Of a DNA stretch of 37,032 bases, positions 8,118 to 15,276 are shown one piece after another. Source of the stretch: a virus. Position numbers and translations under genes: made by a program. Numbering within the stretch: the first letter of the stretch is position 1; every line of letters begins with the position of its first letter. Location of the stretch: the IMG/VR virus record IMGVR_UViG_3300042691_018974, positions 1 through 37,032 of that record; one strand, given 5' to 3'. The notes under the pieces were generated by a model. That model had not been told where the DNA came from and did not search any database. It was given only the letters and a program-made list of their open reading frames with translations.

Positions 8118-8797
8118 ATCTTAAGCCGCACCCGGCCGCCGACCTATTCCCCATGCTGCCGCAAGCAGACCTGGAAACGATGGCGGCAGACATCAAGGCG
8201 AACGGCCAGGCCGTCCCCATCGCCATCCTCAATGCCGCATTCATCATCGACGGGCGCAACAGGTACGCCGCATGCAAGCTGGCCGGCGTCGAGCCCAAGA
8301 CTAGGGAGATGCAGTCAGAGTTTGCAGACGACGCCGAGGTGATCCGCTTCATCATCAGCACAAACATCCACCGCCGGCACCTGACCGAGAGCCAGCGCAT
8401 GATTATCGCCACGGAATTGGCGAAGCTGACGCCAGGGGACCGCGATGCGCAAATTTGCGCATCGCCAACTCTGACCCAGCAGCAAGCCGCCGACCTGATG
8501 CAGGTCAGCCGGCGCGGCGTCCAGATGGCGAAGAAGGTTTCAGAGGACGCCCCCGACCTCGCCGTCAAGGTCAAGTCGGGCGAAATCAAGGTCAGCAAGG
8601 CCGCCAGCATGGCCCGCGAACGCCAGCGCCAGTCCGCGCCAGTCACCAACCCCGACAACGCCGACGATGCCGTGGTCGAGAAGAAGATTGAGACGGCCGC
8701 CGCCGGGTACACGCCCAAGATGGAAAAGGTTTGGGCTGGGTACGCAGCATTGGACGCCGTGGAGCAGACGGCATTTAGGGAAAGGATGGGCGCATGA
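8114..8797 (+). CDS. ParB-like DNA-binding protein, second of two
   Basis: 227 residues from a GTG overlapping the previous stop. The N-terminal domain has the ParB pattern: HPAADLFPMLP, a helix with GQAVPIAIL, then IIDGRNRYAAC (44-54) and TNIHRRHLTESQR (83-95). A helix-turn-helix follows at about 119-141 (LTQQQAADLMQVSRRGVQMAKKV), the usual ParB order. The C-terminus is a charged linker and short helix. Probably sequence-specific DNA binding in replication, partition or regulation. The choice among these is not supported by the sequence. Confidence 0.75.
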   Translation: MNLKPHPAADLFPMLPQADLETMAADIKANGQAVPIAILNAAFIIDGRNRYAACKLAGVEPKTREMQSEFADDAEVIRFIISTNIHRRHLTESQRMIIATELAKLTPGDRDAQICASPTLTQQQAADLMQVSRRGVQMAKKVSEDAPDLAVKVKSGEIKVSKAASMARERQRQSAPVTNPDNADDAVVEKKIETAAAGYTPKMEKVWAGYAALDAVEQTAFRERMGA

Positions 8798-8964
8798 GCC
8801 ACCCACGCGCCACCTTCCCGCCCCACGCCATCACCGAGTACCAGGCCGGCGCCGGCCTCAAGTCCATGGCCGTCGAGTACCGCTGCGACGCCAGCACCCT
8901 GCGCCGCTGGCTGGTCGAGCGTGGGGTGGTCATCAGGGGACCGGGCAAGAGGTGGAGGCCGTGA
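8794..8964 (+). CDS. Small helix-turn-helix protein
   Basis: 56 residues, ATGA overlap with the ParB-like gene. The segment ITEYQAGAGLKSMAVEYRC followed by DASTLRRWLVERGV is a clear trihelical HTH of the resolvase/transposase-like or sigma-like class, with a basic tail. It is too short to hold another domain, so it is likely a small DNA-binding accessory or regulator. Confidence 0.6.
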   Translation: MSHPRATFPPHAITEYQAGAGLKSMAVEYRCDASTLRRWLVERGVVIRGPGKRWRP

Positions 8965-9053
8965 CCTATTCCGGCCTCATCGCCTACTGGATCGACGCCG
9001 CCGGCATTACATGGCTGGGGCCGGTGGAGTGCGCGCCGTGGAGACGTGCATGA
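8961..9053 (+). CDS. Tiny coupled ORF before the resolvase
   Basis: 30 residues from a GTG overlapping the previous stop and ending in an ATGA overlap with the resolvase start. It contains three Trp and no recognised motif. It fills the only gap between two coupled genes exactly, which favours real translation, at least as a coupling ORF. Confidence 0.35.
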   Translation: MTYSGLIAYWIDAAGITWLGPVECAPWRRA

Positions 9054-9484
9054 TCCGCCACTTCGTCATCATCGACGGCCAGCCCGTCGCCAAAGGCCGA
9101 GCACGCTCAACCAGTAGCGGCATGCACTACACCCCGGCCAAAACGCGGAATTGGGAGAGAATGGCATCGCTCGTCCTCAACCGCGCCATCGGGTCGCAGT
9201 GCTATAACGTGCCGCTCAAGATGGAGGTTGCCGCGTATTTCCAGCGCCCTCAGCGTCTGATGCGAAAGTCGAGTAGTCCGAACAGGATTCACCATACCGT
9301 CAAGCCGGACGCTGATAATATTCTGAAAGCGGTTTCAGACGCGCTTGTCAAGGCGCATGTGGTCACTGACGACTGCATTATAAACTGGCAGATGTGCGTG
9401 AAGTATTATTGCGCAAAGGACGTTGCGCCGCACGTTGCCGTGCATCTGTCGTCGTGGGAAAACGAAACAGAAAGGCGCAAATGA
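9050..9484 (+). CDS. rusA: RusA-family Holliday junction resolvase
   Basis: 144 residues from the ATG at 9050. The family's N-terminal signature is present (GQPVAKGRARS, then YTPAKTRNWE), as is the catalytic block: KPDADN (85-90), the following DAL helix (Asp97) and TDDCI (Asp107-Asp108). RusA dimers cut four-way junctions symmetrically. In phages they resolve recombination or replication intermediates before packaging. Its place after exonuclease and SSB fits. Length matches the usual 120-145 residues. Confidence 0.85.
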   Translation: MIRHFVIIDGQPVAKGRARSTSSGMHYTPAKTRNWERMASLVLNRAIGSQCYNVPLKMEVAAYFQRPQRLMRKSSSPNRIHHTVKPDADNILKAVSDALVKAHVVTDDCIINWQMCVKYYCAKDVAPHVAVHLSSWENETERRK

Positions 9485-9771
9485 GCTACGACAGCAACGA
9501 AGGCTACGAGGAATGCTCGGCCCGCCGATCCGCAATCCGCGACCATCACCTGTCCATACGAGACCGAATCCTGGCCATGCTCAAGCAGAACGGCGGCACA
9601 ATGCCGACCGATAAGCTGGCTCTGGCGCTAGGATTCCACCGACAAACAGTCGCTCAGTCGGTCCGGAAGTGGCCGAGGACTTTTGAGTTGGAGTTTGACA
9701 GCGAGAACAAACGGACTGTGACCGCCGTGGCGATGCACAGGGATTTGATGCGGTTTATGGATGTCGCGTGA
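9481..9771 (+). CDS. Winged-HTH-like DNA-binding protein
   Basis: 96 residues. After a charged N-terminus, IRDRILAMLKQNGGTMPTD then LALALGFHRQTVAQSVRKW reads as a winged helix-turn-helix, with the remainder as wing strands (FELEFDSENKRTVTAVAM). ATG overlaps the rusA end region, and its own stop overlaps the next gene's GTG. Probably a small transcriptional regulator. Confidence 0.6.
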   Translation: MSYDSNEGYEECSARRSAIRDHHLSIRDRILAMLKQNGGTMPTDKLALALGFHRQTVAQSVRKWPRTFELEFDSENKRTVTAVAMHRDLMRFMDVA

Positions 9772-9908
9772 GCGACTTGTCCATCTTCATCTGCGCCGTT
9801 GAGGGCGAAATACACCGATGCCTGGCCGATGGCATGGACGAGAATTGCGACGTTGTGCGGAGGCTTGTGCGACTATGTGACGCTGCGAAGTTTATGGTTG
9901 CCGACTGA
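9768..9908 (+). CDS. Small protein, paralogue A of the helicase-flanking pair
   Basis: 46 residues from a GTG overlapping the previous stop (GTGA). The N-terminal half, SIFICAVEGEIHRCLADG, closely matches the product of 12308-12451 (AFAIVCVEGEIHALMRDG), sharing CxVEGEIH and the spacing to DG. The C-terminal half is helical and diverged. The two copies flank the helicase-methyltransferase. Function unknown. Confidence 0.5.
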   Translation: MSDLSIFICAVEGEIHRCLADGMDENCDVVRRLVRLCDAAKFMVAD

Positions 9909-9973
9909 TGCCTGACAGTTAGACATCTCACCGCGCTGCGGGGTCGCTCCCGGGCGCACGACGAACAAAGCCC

Positions 9974-10090
9974 ATGACACCACAACCCATCACGACACCC
10001 GACAACGGAACCGGCGGCGCGAGGCTTTGCGCGTTTGCCGGATGCGACCCGTTGGCGGGGGTCGTGATTGGCTGGAGTGATTATGTCTGA
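9974..10090 (+). CDS. Possible small ORF overlapping the helicase start
   Basis: 38 residues (MTPQPITTPDNGTGG...WSDYV), overlapping the helicase start by 8 bases. It is the only reasonable ORF in the 174-base gap 9909-10082. The composition is compatible with coding but it lacks a clear Shine-Dalgarno. The rest of the gap (9909-9973) shows nothing I can name. Confidence 0.3.
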   Translation: MTPQPITTPDNGTGGARLCAFAGCDPLAGVVIGWSDYV

Positions 10091-12311
10091 CTACCGTGAA
10101 ATCATCGCATCCAAGGAATGGAAGGCCCCGGCGTGCGGGTTCGAGCCGACCGTTATGCCATCCATGCTGTTCGACTGGCAACGCGCCGTCGTCCGATGGG
10201 CGTGCCTCAAGGGTCGCGCCGCGCTGTTCGAGGACTGCGGACTCGGCAAGACCATGCAGCAGATCGCATGGGCTGAGAACGTGCGCGTCCATACGGGCAA
10301 GTCCGTGCTGATTTTGTGTCCGCTGGCCGTGGCCGAGCAGACCGTCAGGGAGGGCGGCAAGCTTGGCATCCACGTGATGCACATCCGCGAGGCCGAGCAG
10401 ATCGTCCCCGGCGTCCCCGTCATCTACATCACCAACTACGACCGACTGGAGCGGTTCCTGGGCGAGTCCTGGGGAGGCGTGGTCCTGGATGAATCGTCCA
10501 TCCTCAAGAGCTACAGCGGCAGCACGCGGACGATGATCATCGACGCATTCCAGCATACGAGCTACAAGCTGGCATGCACAGCGACGCCGGCTCCCAATGA
10601 CCACACCGAGCTAGGCAACCATGCAGAGTTCCTGGGAATCATGACCAGGACCGAAATGTTGGCATCGTTCTTTATGCATGACGGCGGCGAGACTGCTGTG
10701 TGGCGGCTCAAGGGACACGCTCAGCGCGACTTCTGGCAATGGTGCGCCGGCTGGGCGATCTTGATGCGGACCCCGGCGGATATTGGGTTCCGGTCGGAAG
10801 GCTACGTCCTGCCGCCGCTCAAGATCATCAAGCACATGGTCGCGTCTGGAATAGAGGCGACAGATACCATATTTGCCATGCCGGCCCGGTCGCTGGATGA
10901 CCAGCGGAAGGCGCGGCGGATTACCATGCCGCACCGCGTGGCCAAGGTCGCGTCGCTGGCCGGGTGCGATGAGTCGCCGTGGCTGGTCTGGTGCGAGATG
11001 AATGACGAGGGCGACTTGCTGGCCGAGTCCATTCCCGGCGCAGTCCAGGTCGCCGGATCGGATGACGAGCATGACAAGTGCAGCCGCATGCTCGGATTCG
11101 CGGACGGCGAGCATCGCGTCATGGTCACGAAACCCAAGCTTGCCGGGTTCGGCTTGAATTGGCAACACTGCAACCGCATGGCATTCGTCGGCCTGTCGCA
11201 CAGCTACGAGCAGTTCTATCAGGCCGTTCGCCGTTGCTGGCGGTTCGGCCAGACGCAGCCGGTCGAGGTCCACGTCATTACGACGGACGTGGAAAGTGAA
11301 GTCTTATTGAACATCGAACGCAAACAAGCAGAGGCCGACGCAATGACGGCCGGAATGGTTGAACACATGAGCGAGATCACCAAGAGCGAGATTGCCGGGA
11401 CCGAACGGCAGACAGACACCTATCGCACGGGGTCGGCACCAGGCGAGACTTTCAACGCTTACCTGGGCGATTGCGTGGAGGGCATCAGGAACATGCCGGA
11501 CAACAGCGTCCATTACTCCATATTTTCTCCGCCGTTCGCCAGTCTGTACACCTACAGCAACAGCCCATTCGACATGGGCAACTGCAAGGATCACGCAGAG
11601 TTCTTCCGTCAGTTCGTCTATCTGACCCGCGAGTTGCACCGCGTCATCATGCCGGGCCGGCTGGTGTCGTTCCACTGCATGAACCTGCCCACATCCAAGG
11701 AACGGGATGGATTCATCGGCATAACGGACTTCCGAGGCGTGCTGATCAAGGCGTTTCAAGAGGCTGGGTGGATCTTCCATAGCGAGGTATGTATCTGGAA
11801 GGACCCGGTCACGGCGATGCAGCGCACCAAGGCGCTGGGGTTGCTGCACAAGACGATTCGCAAGGACAGCAGCATGAGCCGCCAGGGCATCGCTGACTAT
11901 CTAGTGACTATGCGCAAGCCGGGCGAGAACACCGAGCGCATTCCGCATGGCGATGACTTGCCGGTGAGCCTCTGGCAGCGATACGCCAGCCCGGTCTGGA
12001 TGGACATTCAGCCTAACGACACTCTGCAAAAGGAATCGGCGCGCGAGGATGACGATGAGCGCCACATTTGCCCGTTGCAGCTCGGCGTCATCGAGCGGGC
12101 CATTCATCTGTGGAGCAATCGCAATGACTTGGTGCTGTCGCCGTTCATGGGCATCGGCAGCGAGGGGTATCAGGCCATTAAGATGGGCCGGCGCTTTGTC
12201 GGCTACGAACTCAAGTTGTCGTACTTCAAGCAGGCTGTGGCCAACCTGACCGCCGCTGAGCAGTCGATCCGCGCGCAACAGACCATATTCGACGCGGACG
12301 CCGTCGCATGA
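10083..12311 (+). CDS. SNF2-type helicase fused to a beta-class DNA methyltransferase
   Basis: 742 residues from the ATG at 10083, with GGAG 5 bases upstream; the in-frame TTG at 10068 is less likely. Residues 1-440 are a superfamily-2/SNF2-like ATPase: Walker A GLGKT (53-57), DES instead of DEAH (136-138), motif III ACTATP (164-169) and motif VI QAVRRCWRFGQ (380-390). Residues 460-742 are an amino-methyltransferase: SPPF motif IV (482-485) first, then the SAM-binding FMGIG (688-692) near the end. That is the beta-class order of N4-cytosine or N6-adenine enzymes. No nuclease motif is seen. It may modify phage DNA ahead of replication forks or during repair. Two small paralogues flank it. Confidence 0.85.
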   Translation: MSDYREIIASKEWKAPACGFEPTVMPSMLFDWQRAVVRWACLKGRAALFEDCGLGKTMQQIAWAENVRVHTGKSVLILCPLAVAEQTVREGGKLGIHVMHIREAEQIVPGVPVIYITNYDRLERFLGESWGGVVLDESSILKSYSGSTRTMIIDAFQHTSYKLACTATPAPNDHTELGNHAEFLGIMTRTEMLASFFMHDGGETAVWRLKGHAQRDFWQWCAGWAILMRTPADIGFRSEGYVLPPLKIIKHMVASGIEATDTIFAMPARSLDDQRKARRITMPHRVAKVASLAGCDESPWLVWCEMNDEGDLLAESIPGAVQVAGSDDEHDKCSRMLGFADGEHRVMVTKPKLAGFGLNWQHCNRMAFVGLSHSYEQFYQAVRRCWRFGQTQPVEVHVITTDVESEVLLNIERKQAEADAMTAGMVEHMSEITKSEIAGTERQTDTYRTGSAPGETFNAYLGDCVEGIRNMPDNSVHYSIFSPPFASLYTYSNSPFDMGNCKDHAEFFRQFVYLTRELHRVIMPGRLVSFHCMNLPTSKERDGFIGITDFRGVLIKAFQEAGWIFHSEVCIWKDPVTAMQRTKALGLLHKTIRKDSSMSRQGIADYLVTMRKPGENTERIPHGDDLPVSLWQRYASPVWMDIQPNDTLQKESAREDDDERHICPLQLGVIERAIHLWSNRNDLVLSPFMGIGSEGYQAIKMGRRFVGYELKLSYFKQAVANLTAAEQSIRAQQTIFDADAVA

Positions 12312-12451
12312 CCGCCCTCGCCTTTGCCATCGTCTGCGTGGAGGGCGAGATTCATGCCCTCATGCGCGACGGCCACGGGGAGGATCACCCGGCCGTCGTG
12401 TCGATGATGTCGGTCCGTGCGCATCTGCGTTCGCTGTGGATGGCGCCATGA
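12308..12451 (+). CDS. Small protein, paralogue B of the helicase-flanking pair
   Basis: 47 residues, ATGA overlap with the helicase-methyltransferase stop. Shares CVEGEIH and the following helix with the product of 9768-9908. Placement of one copy on each side of the fusion gene suggests a duplication that included or framed it. Function unknown. Confidence 0.5.
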   Translation: MTALAFAIVCVEGEIHALMRDGHGEDHPAVVSMMSVRAHLRSLWMAP

Positions 12452-12609
12452 TGCAGATCCCCGGACCCGGCACGCACCCGCACGACTGGATGCCCGATTA
12501 CGCCCAGCGGTCTCACCCGTCGCGCACCTACATTCCGCAGACGCCCGTGCCGGGTAAGCGGTACGTCAGGACCGGCAGGCCTCATGGTCGGCCAAGGAAG
12601 GCAGCATGA
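12448..12609 (+). CDS. Small basic protein with AT-hook-like tail
   Basis: 53 residues, start overlapping the previous stop. The N-terminal half is Pro/His-rich, and the C-terminus (RTGRPHGRPRKAA) carries two GRP cores like AT-hooks, which bind the minor groove of AT-rich DNA. A 14-codon ORF (12606-12650) follows in ATGA overlap and may only couple translation to the next gene. Confidence 0.5.
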   Translation: MMQIPGPGTHPHDWMPDYAQRSHPSRTYIPQTPVPGKRYVRTGRPHGRPRKAA

Positions 12610-12653
12610 CCATCGAGCCCAAGTATCCGGCTATCTTGTGGAGATGGTGAGCC

Positions 12654-13427
12654 ATGGACTGGCTCAACCTACACGTCAGCGTCCTGGACTCGCCGCAGGT
12701 CCTGCGCTGCGATCCTATACGCCGCGCCACGTGGCTATTCCTACTCCGCTACTGCATCAGTCAGGAGAATGGCGGCCTGATCGAGGATTGCACGGCCTGG
12801 GGCGACACCTCCTGGCAGCAGATAGTCCGCGTGAAACTGCGCGAAGTGCTGGCGGAATCGCCACTGTGGACATGGGAGGGGAACAACCTGCGCGTGACCT
12901 TCTACCCAGCCGAGAAGGAGGCCGAGGTGCAGGCCAAGCGCACCGGTGGAACCTACGGCGGTAAGTCGTCAACCGAAGCTAAGGCCCAAGCTGCCCGCGA
13001 GAATGGAAGGAGGGGAGGGAGGCCTAAAACCCAAGCTGAAACCCAAGCTCCAGAAACCAAAGAACCCAAGCTGAACCCAACGGAATGGAATGGAAGGGAA
13101 TGGAAGGGAAAGGAAGTATCGGCGGCTGCGCCGCCTCACGCGCAGGAAACCGACGCCGCAGCAGCCGACCCCATGAGCGAATCCTTCGAGTCCGTCGAAA
13201 AGGCCAATCCGGCACCCCGCCGAGCCCTCCCGCCGCTGAGCTTCGCCGACTGGCGCATCCAGGTCGGCAAGCGGATATTCTGGACCCGTGACGAGGACGA
13301 CACCTGGCGCGCGATGTTCGAGGCCGAGGGGTGGGGCGAGATGACACGGGGCTATGAGCACCTCGCCGCCAGGCATCCGGCGCCCAAGAAACTGTTTCTA
13401 TCCATGTTCCAGGAGCTTCGCGCATGA
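12654..13427 (+). CDS. Putative replication initiation protein
   Basis: 257 residues. The first 90 (MDWLNLHVSVLDSPQVL, ATWLFLLRYC, ENGGLIED) look like the winged-helix N-terminus of phage replication initiators of the lambda O/DnaD type. Residues 90-165 are a low-complexity, charged linker (GRRGGRPK, repeated KxE/TQA units) whose DNA carries the repeats listed separately. The C-terminal 80 residues are a helical domain (FADWRIQVGKRIFW...LFLSMFQEL). The arrangement of DNA-binding domain, linker with repeats and partner-binding domain mirrors lambda O. No helicase loader was identified. Confidence 0.5.
   Translation: MDWLNLHVSVLDSPQVLRCDPIRRATWLFLLRYCISQENGGLIEDCTAWGDTSWQQIVRVKLREVLAESPLWTWEGNNLRVTFYPAEKEAEVQAKRTGGTYGGKSSTEAKAQAARENGRRGGRPKTQAETQAPETKEPKLNPTEWNGREWKGKEVSAAAPPHAQETDAAAADPMSESFESVEKANPAPRRALPPLSFADWRIQVGKRIFWTRDEDDTWRAMFEAEGWGEMTRGYEHLAARHPAPKKLFLSMFQELRA
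12985..13116. other. Candidate replication origin inside the initiator gene
   Basis: Four direct copies of CCCAAGCT begin at 12985, 13030, 13042 and 13065, with a near copy (CCGAAGCT) at 12973. They are followed at 13082-13116 by a 35-base tract that is purine except for three T, built of GGAAT and GGAAGGG units. Another purine-rich stretch lies at 13011-13022. Iterons plus a strand-biased tract inside an initiator's linker is the lambda ori layout. The alternative is simple codon repetition in a low-complexity linker. Confidence 0.4.
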
Positions 13428-13819
13428 GTTTCAATACCGAAACCCCAAGGCCCGTAGGCCCGCCGCCGGCCGACACCAGCCTGGCTAAGTGGCGTTTCCT
13501 GACCGAGGGCCTGATCTTCGCTGCGCCATACGGGGAGAGCGAGTACCTGCGGATACTGGATGCCACCAGGAGGCCCTACAATCGCGATCTAGCCATTATT
13601 CGGTGCAAGGCGCTATCTGAGGCCATCAACACCGATTTCGCCCATTTAGAGCACCGCCTGCTTCGCTGCCATGCGGCTAACGACAGCCAGGCCTTCCGGC
13701 TGCGCTATGCCCGCCTGTTGCCCAAGCGGCCGCGGACCCTGAGCCTGGGCGAGAGGCGCACCGGGGTCAGCGACGAACAGCGCATGGCCGAGGCTGACGA
13801 GCTGGCGGCCGTGCTGTGA
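13424..13819 (+). CDS. Replication-region protein, unknown function
   Basis: 131 residues, ATGA overlap with the initiator. A Pro-rich N-terminus is followed by helical segments with many Arg (LRILDATRRPYNRDL, FRLRYARLLPKRPR). Size and position right after an initiator would suit a helicase loader or accessory protein, but no Walker motif is present. The stop overlaps the next start. Confidence 0.45.
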   Translation: MSFNTETPRPVGPPPADTSLAKWRFLTEGLIFAAPYGESEYLRILDATRRPYNRDLAIIRCKALSEAINTDFAHLEHRLLRCHAANDSQAFRLRYARLLPKRPRTLSLGERRTGVSDEQRMAEADELAAVL

Positions 13820-14070
13820 ACCTCTGGGCCGAGATCGCCGCGCTCAGCCGCAAGAGCAAGATCGTGCTTGCCGGCGCCCTGCTCAGGCAGGCCCGACCCA
13901 GCATCCAGGAACTCGCCTATCACACCGGACTGAGCGACCAGGCCGTCCGCGACTGGATCACCCGCAATGCGTCACCCCAACCAAGAAAGGAGAGCACCAT
14001 GGCCAAGAATCCCGTCAAGCCGGTCAAGCCGGTCAAGAAGCCCGCCAAGTCCAAGTCCAAGTCCTGCTGA
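13816..14070 (+). CDS. Small HTH protein with Lys/Pro-rich tail
   Basis: 84 residues from a GTG overlapping the previous stop. Residues 1-52 are a helical DNA-binding unit (IQELAYHTGLSDQAVRDWITR is a recognisable HTH). After the linker QPRKES comes a Lys/Pro-rich tail of PVK and KSKS repeats. The tail begins with an in-frame ATG that has its own strong Shine-Dalgarno, so two products are likely. Confidence 0.6.
   Translation: MNLWAEIAALSRKSKIVLAGALLRQARPSIQELAYHTGLSDQAVRDWITRNASPQPRKESTMAKNPVKPVKPVKKPAKSKSKSC
13999..14070 (+). CDS. Nested in-frame Lys/Pro-rich peptide
   Basis: 23 residues starting MAKNPVKPVKPVKK and ending KSKSKSC. The ATG at 13999 is in the same frame as the HTH gene and is preceded at 13986-13992 by AAAGGAG, 6 bases away, one of the strongest ribosome sites in the window. 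The peptide resembles the basic tails of histone-H1-like or nucleoid proteins. It could be an independent short product. Confidence 0.5.
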   Translation: MAKNPVKPVKPVKKPAKSKSKSC

Positions 14071-14116
14071 ATAACCAGGGAGGGGCGCTACTCCACAACG
14101 CGCGATCCAAAGAACT

Positions 14117-14269
14117 ATGAAATATGACATCTATGTCATGTCCTGGCTGCCAGAGCCCTACGCCGTCGTGCGCCTGCCCGAATGCGCCATCGTCTACCGC
14201 GACACCGACCGCCTCGCGGCTCTCGCCGTCTGCGAATCGCTCAACCGGAAACCCAAAGGTGCGTTATGA
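14117..14269 (+). CDS. Small protein before the cassette-like array
   Basis: 50 residues (MKYDIYVMSWLPEPYAVVRLPECA...). Short beta-alpha pattern, no recognised motif. The stop overlaps the next ATG (TTATGA). No attC-like element precedes it, so it lies just outside the repeat-bounded array. Confidence 0.45.
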   Translation: MKYDIYVMSWLPEPYAVVRLPECAIVYRDTDRLAALAVCESLNRKPKGAL

Positions 14270-14676
14270 CCGCCCATATCGACAAGCCTCTGCCGCACGC
14301 CTACGCTTATTCACATGTCGAATCCGAGCGACTGCGCCAGCAGACCAGGGCTAATGCCGAAGCGATTAAGGCATGCGAGGCAGAGGAACGGCTGGCGACT
14401 GCGCTGCGACGTGGCGACGATGCGTTGAGCGAGGTGCATGACCTGTGCGAACGTCTCGAAAAACTGCAAGCGGTTGCCGACATTGCCCAGGGCATCCTGT
14501 TGAGCGGGGACTTGCATTGGCACACGCCACAGGCCGAAAGGACAGCCAGGGAACGTGATTTACGCGATGCGCTGTCTCGTCTGCCCAACGCCAAAGATGA
14601 CCGGGCCGCCGTCGGCGGCTCGGTGTCTAGCGCATTGTTAGGCGCGGACGTTCTACCGGAGCAATCCAATGGATGA
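14266..14676 (+). CDS. Coiled-coil accessory protein ending in palindrome 1
   Basis: 136 residues from the ATG at 14266. Residues 20-75 are strongly helical and heptad-like (ERLRQQTRANAEAIKACEAEERLATALRR), typical of small phage coiled-coil proteins. The C-terminal 34 residues (NAKDDRAAVGGSVSSALLGAD...) are encoded by the attC-like element and resemble the C-termini of three other unrelated proteins here. That tail is therefore probably a by-product of the DNA element and not part of the original fold. Confidence 0.55.
   Translation: MTAHIDKPLPHAYAYSHVESERLRQQTRANAEAIKACEAEERLATALRRGDDALSEVHDLCERLEKLQAVADIAQGILLSGDLHWHTPQAERTARERDLRDALSRLPNAKDDRAAVGGSVSSALLGADVLPEQSNG
14583..14643. repeat. 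attC-like palindrome 1
   Basis: 61 bases bounded by GCCCAAC (RYYYAAC) and GTTAGGC (GTTRRRY). Inside, a GCCAAA spacer precedes arms that meet at GCCGCC/GGCGGC around a 3-base tip. The right arm has an unpaired T after GGCGGC, as in all four elements. The inner arms carry some mismatches, so this is the least regular copy. The next ATG is 25 bases past its end. Confidence 0.6.
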
Positions 14677-14878
14677 ATCAATACCACTTGGCAAGGCCGA
14701 AGGAGATCGTCAGCGCGTCCTAGACGGCATACGCCGGATGCCTGCGTCAGTGTCCTACGCCTGCCCATCCTGTTCCCACAAGCTGGACATTCAAGGAATC
14801 GAACGCGGAAGCCGCGCCGTGTTCGATCTGTGGCGTCACGGATGCGGAGCACATATCACCATGAGGTTAAAGCTATGA
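14669..14878 (+). CDS. Zinc-ribbon-like small protein
   Basis: 69 residues. GGAG lies 7 bases before the ATG. It has CPSC at about 32-35 and a later single Cys in HGCGAH, with beta-forming residues between, like a small one-site zinc ribbon. First of two genes between palindromes 1 and 2. The stop overlaps the next start (CTATGA). Confidence 0.5.
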   Translation: MDESIPLGKAEGDRQRVLDGIRRMPASVSYACPSCSHKLDIQGIERGSRAVFDLWRHGCGAHITMRLKL

Positions 14879-15276
14879 ATCTGCCCTTTGAATTAATGAC
14901 CATCAACGTCGGCCCCGGCGATGACAACTATGGCCGAGATAAGCCAATCGCCTGGGGCGAATATCCGACCATCGCCAAGCACCCCAAACATCCCGACGCG
15001 CTGCGTCTGGTCAGGCACCCCAATGGGCCAGCCATCATCCACGGTCCGTTCCTTTGCACCGTTGGCCATTTCATCCGCGATGTTGGTGAAAAGTTAGGCC
15101 CTATCGAGGCCGGCGACTACGCGGAATGGATTGCGGGTGTCTTGGCTAGTGCCGCGCAGGACATAACCGCACCACGCCAAGCACCTAACGCCAAAGCTGA
15201 CCCGGCCGCCGTCGTCGGCGGCTCGGCGTCTAGCGACTTGTTAGGTGCGGATCATCAACCGGAGGGGAAACCATGA
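14875..15276 (+). CDS. Accessory protein ending in palindrome 2
   Basis: 133 residues from the ATG at 14875. Residues 1-100 look like one globular domain (MNLPFELMTINVGPGDDNYG...GPFLCTVGHFIRDVGEKLG), not recognised. The last 35 residues (PNAKADPAAVVGGSASSDLLGAD...) are encoded by the attC-like element and repeat the tail of the preceding cassette's coiled-coil protein. Confidence 0.5.
   Translation: MNLPFELMTINVGPGDDNYGRDKPIAWGEYPTIAKHPKHPDALRLVRHPNGPAIIHGPFLCTVGHFIRDVGEKLGPIEAGDYAEWIAGVLASAAQDITAPRQAPNAKADPAAVVGGSASSDLLGADHQPEGKP
15183..15246. repeat. attC-like palindrome 2
   Basis: 64 bases bounded by ACCTAAC and GTTAGGT; the outer pairing extends to 9 perfect bases (15181-15189 with 15240-15248). 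After the unpaired spacer GCCAAA/GACTT, the arms GCT-GAC-CCG-GCCGCCG pair with the right arm except for three single unpaired bases in the right arm. The tip is 4 bases. This pattern of box, unpaired spacer and arm with extrahelical bases is the integron attC architecture. The next ATG is 26 bases downstream behind GGAGG. Confidence 0.7.

Noticed and set aside
12013-12025. GCCTAAC inside the methyltransferase domain as another attC box
   Set aside because: No matching GTTRRRY or inner arms nearby; a 7-base degenerate box occurs by chance at this length.
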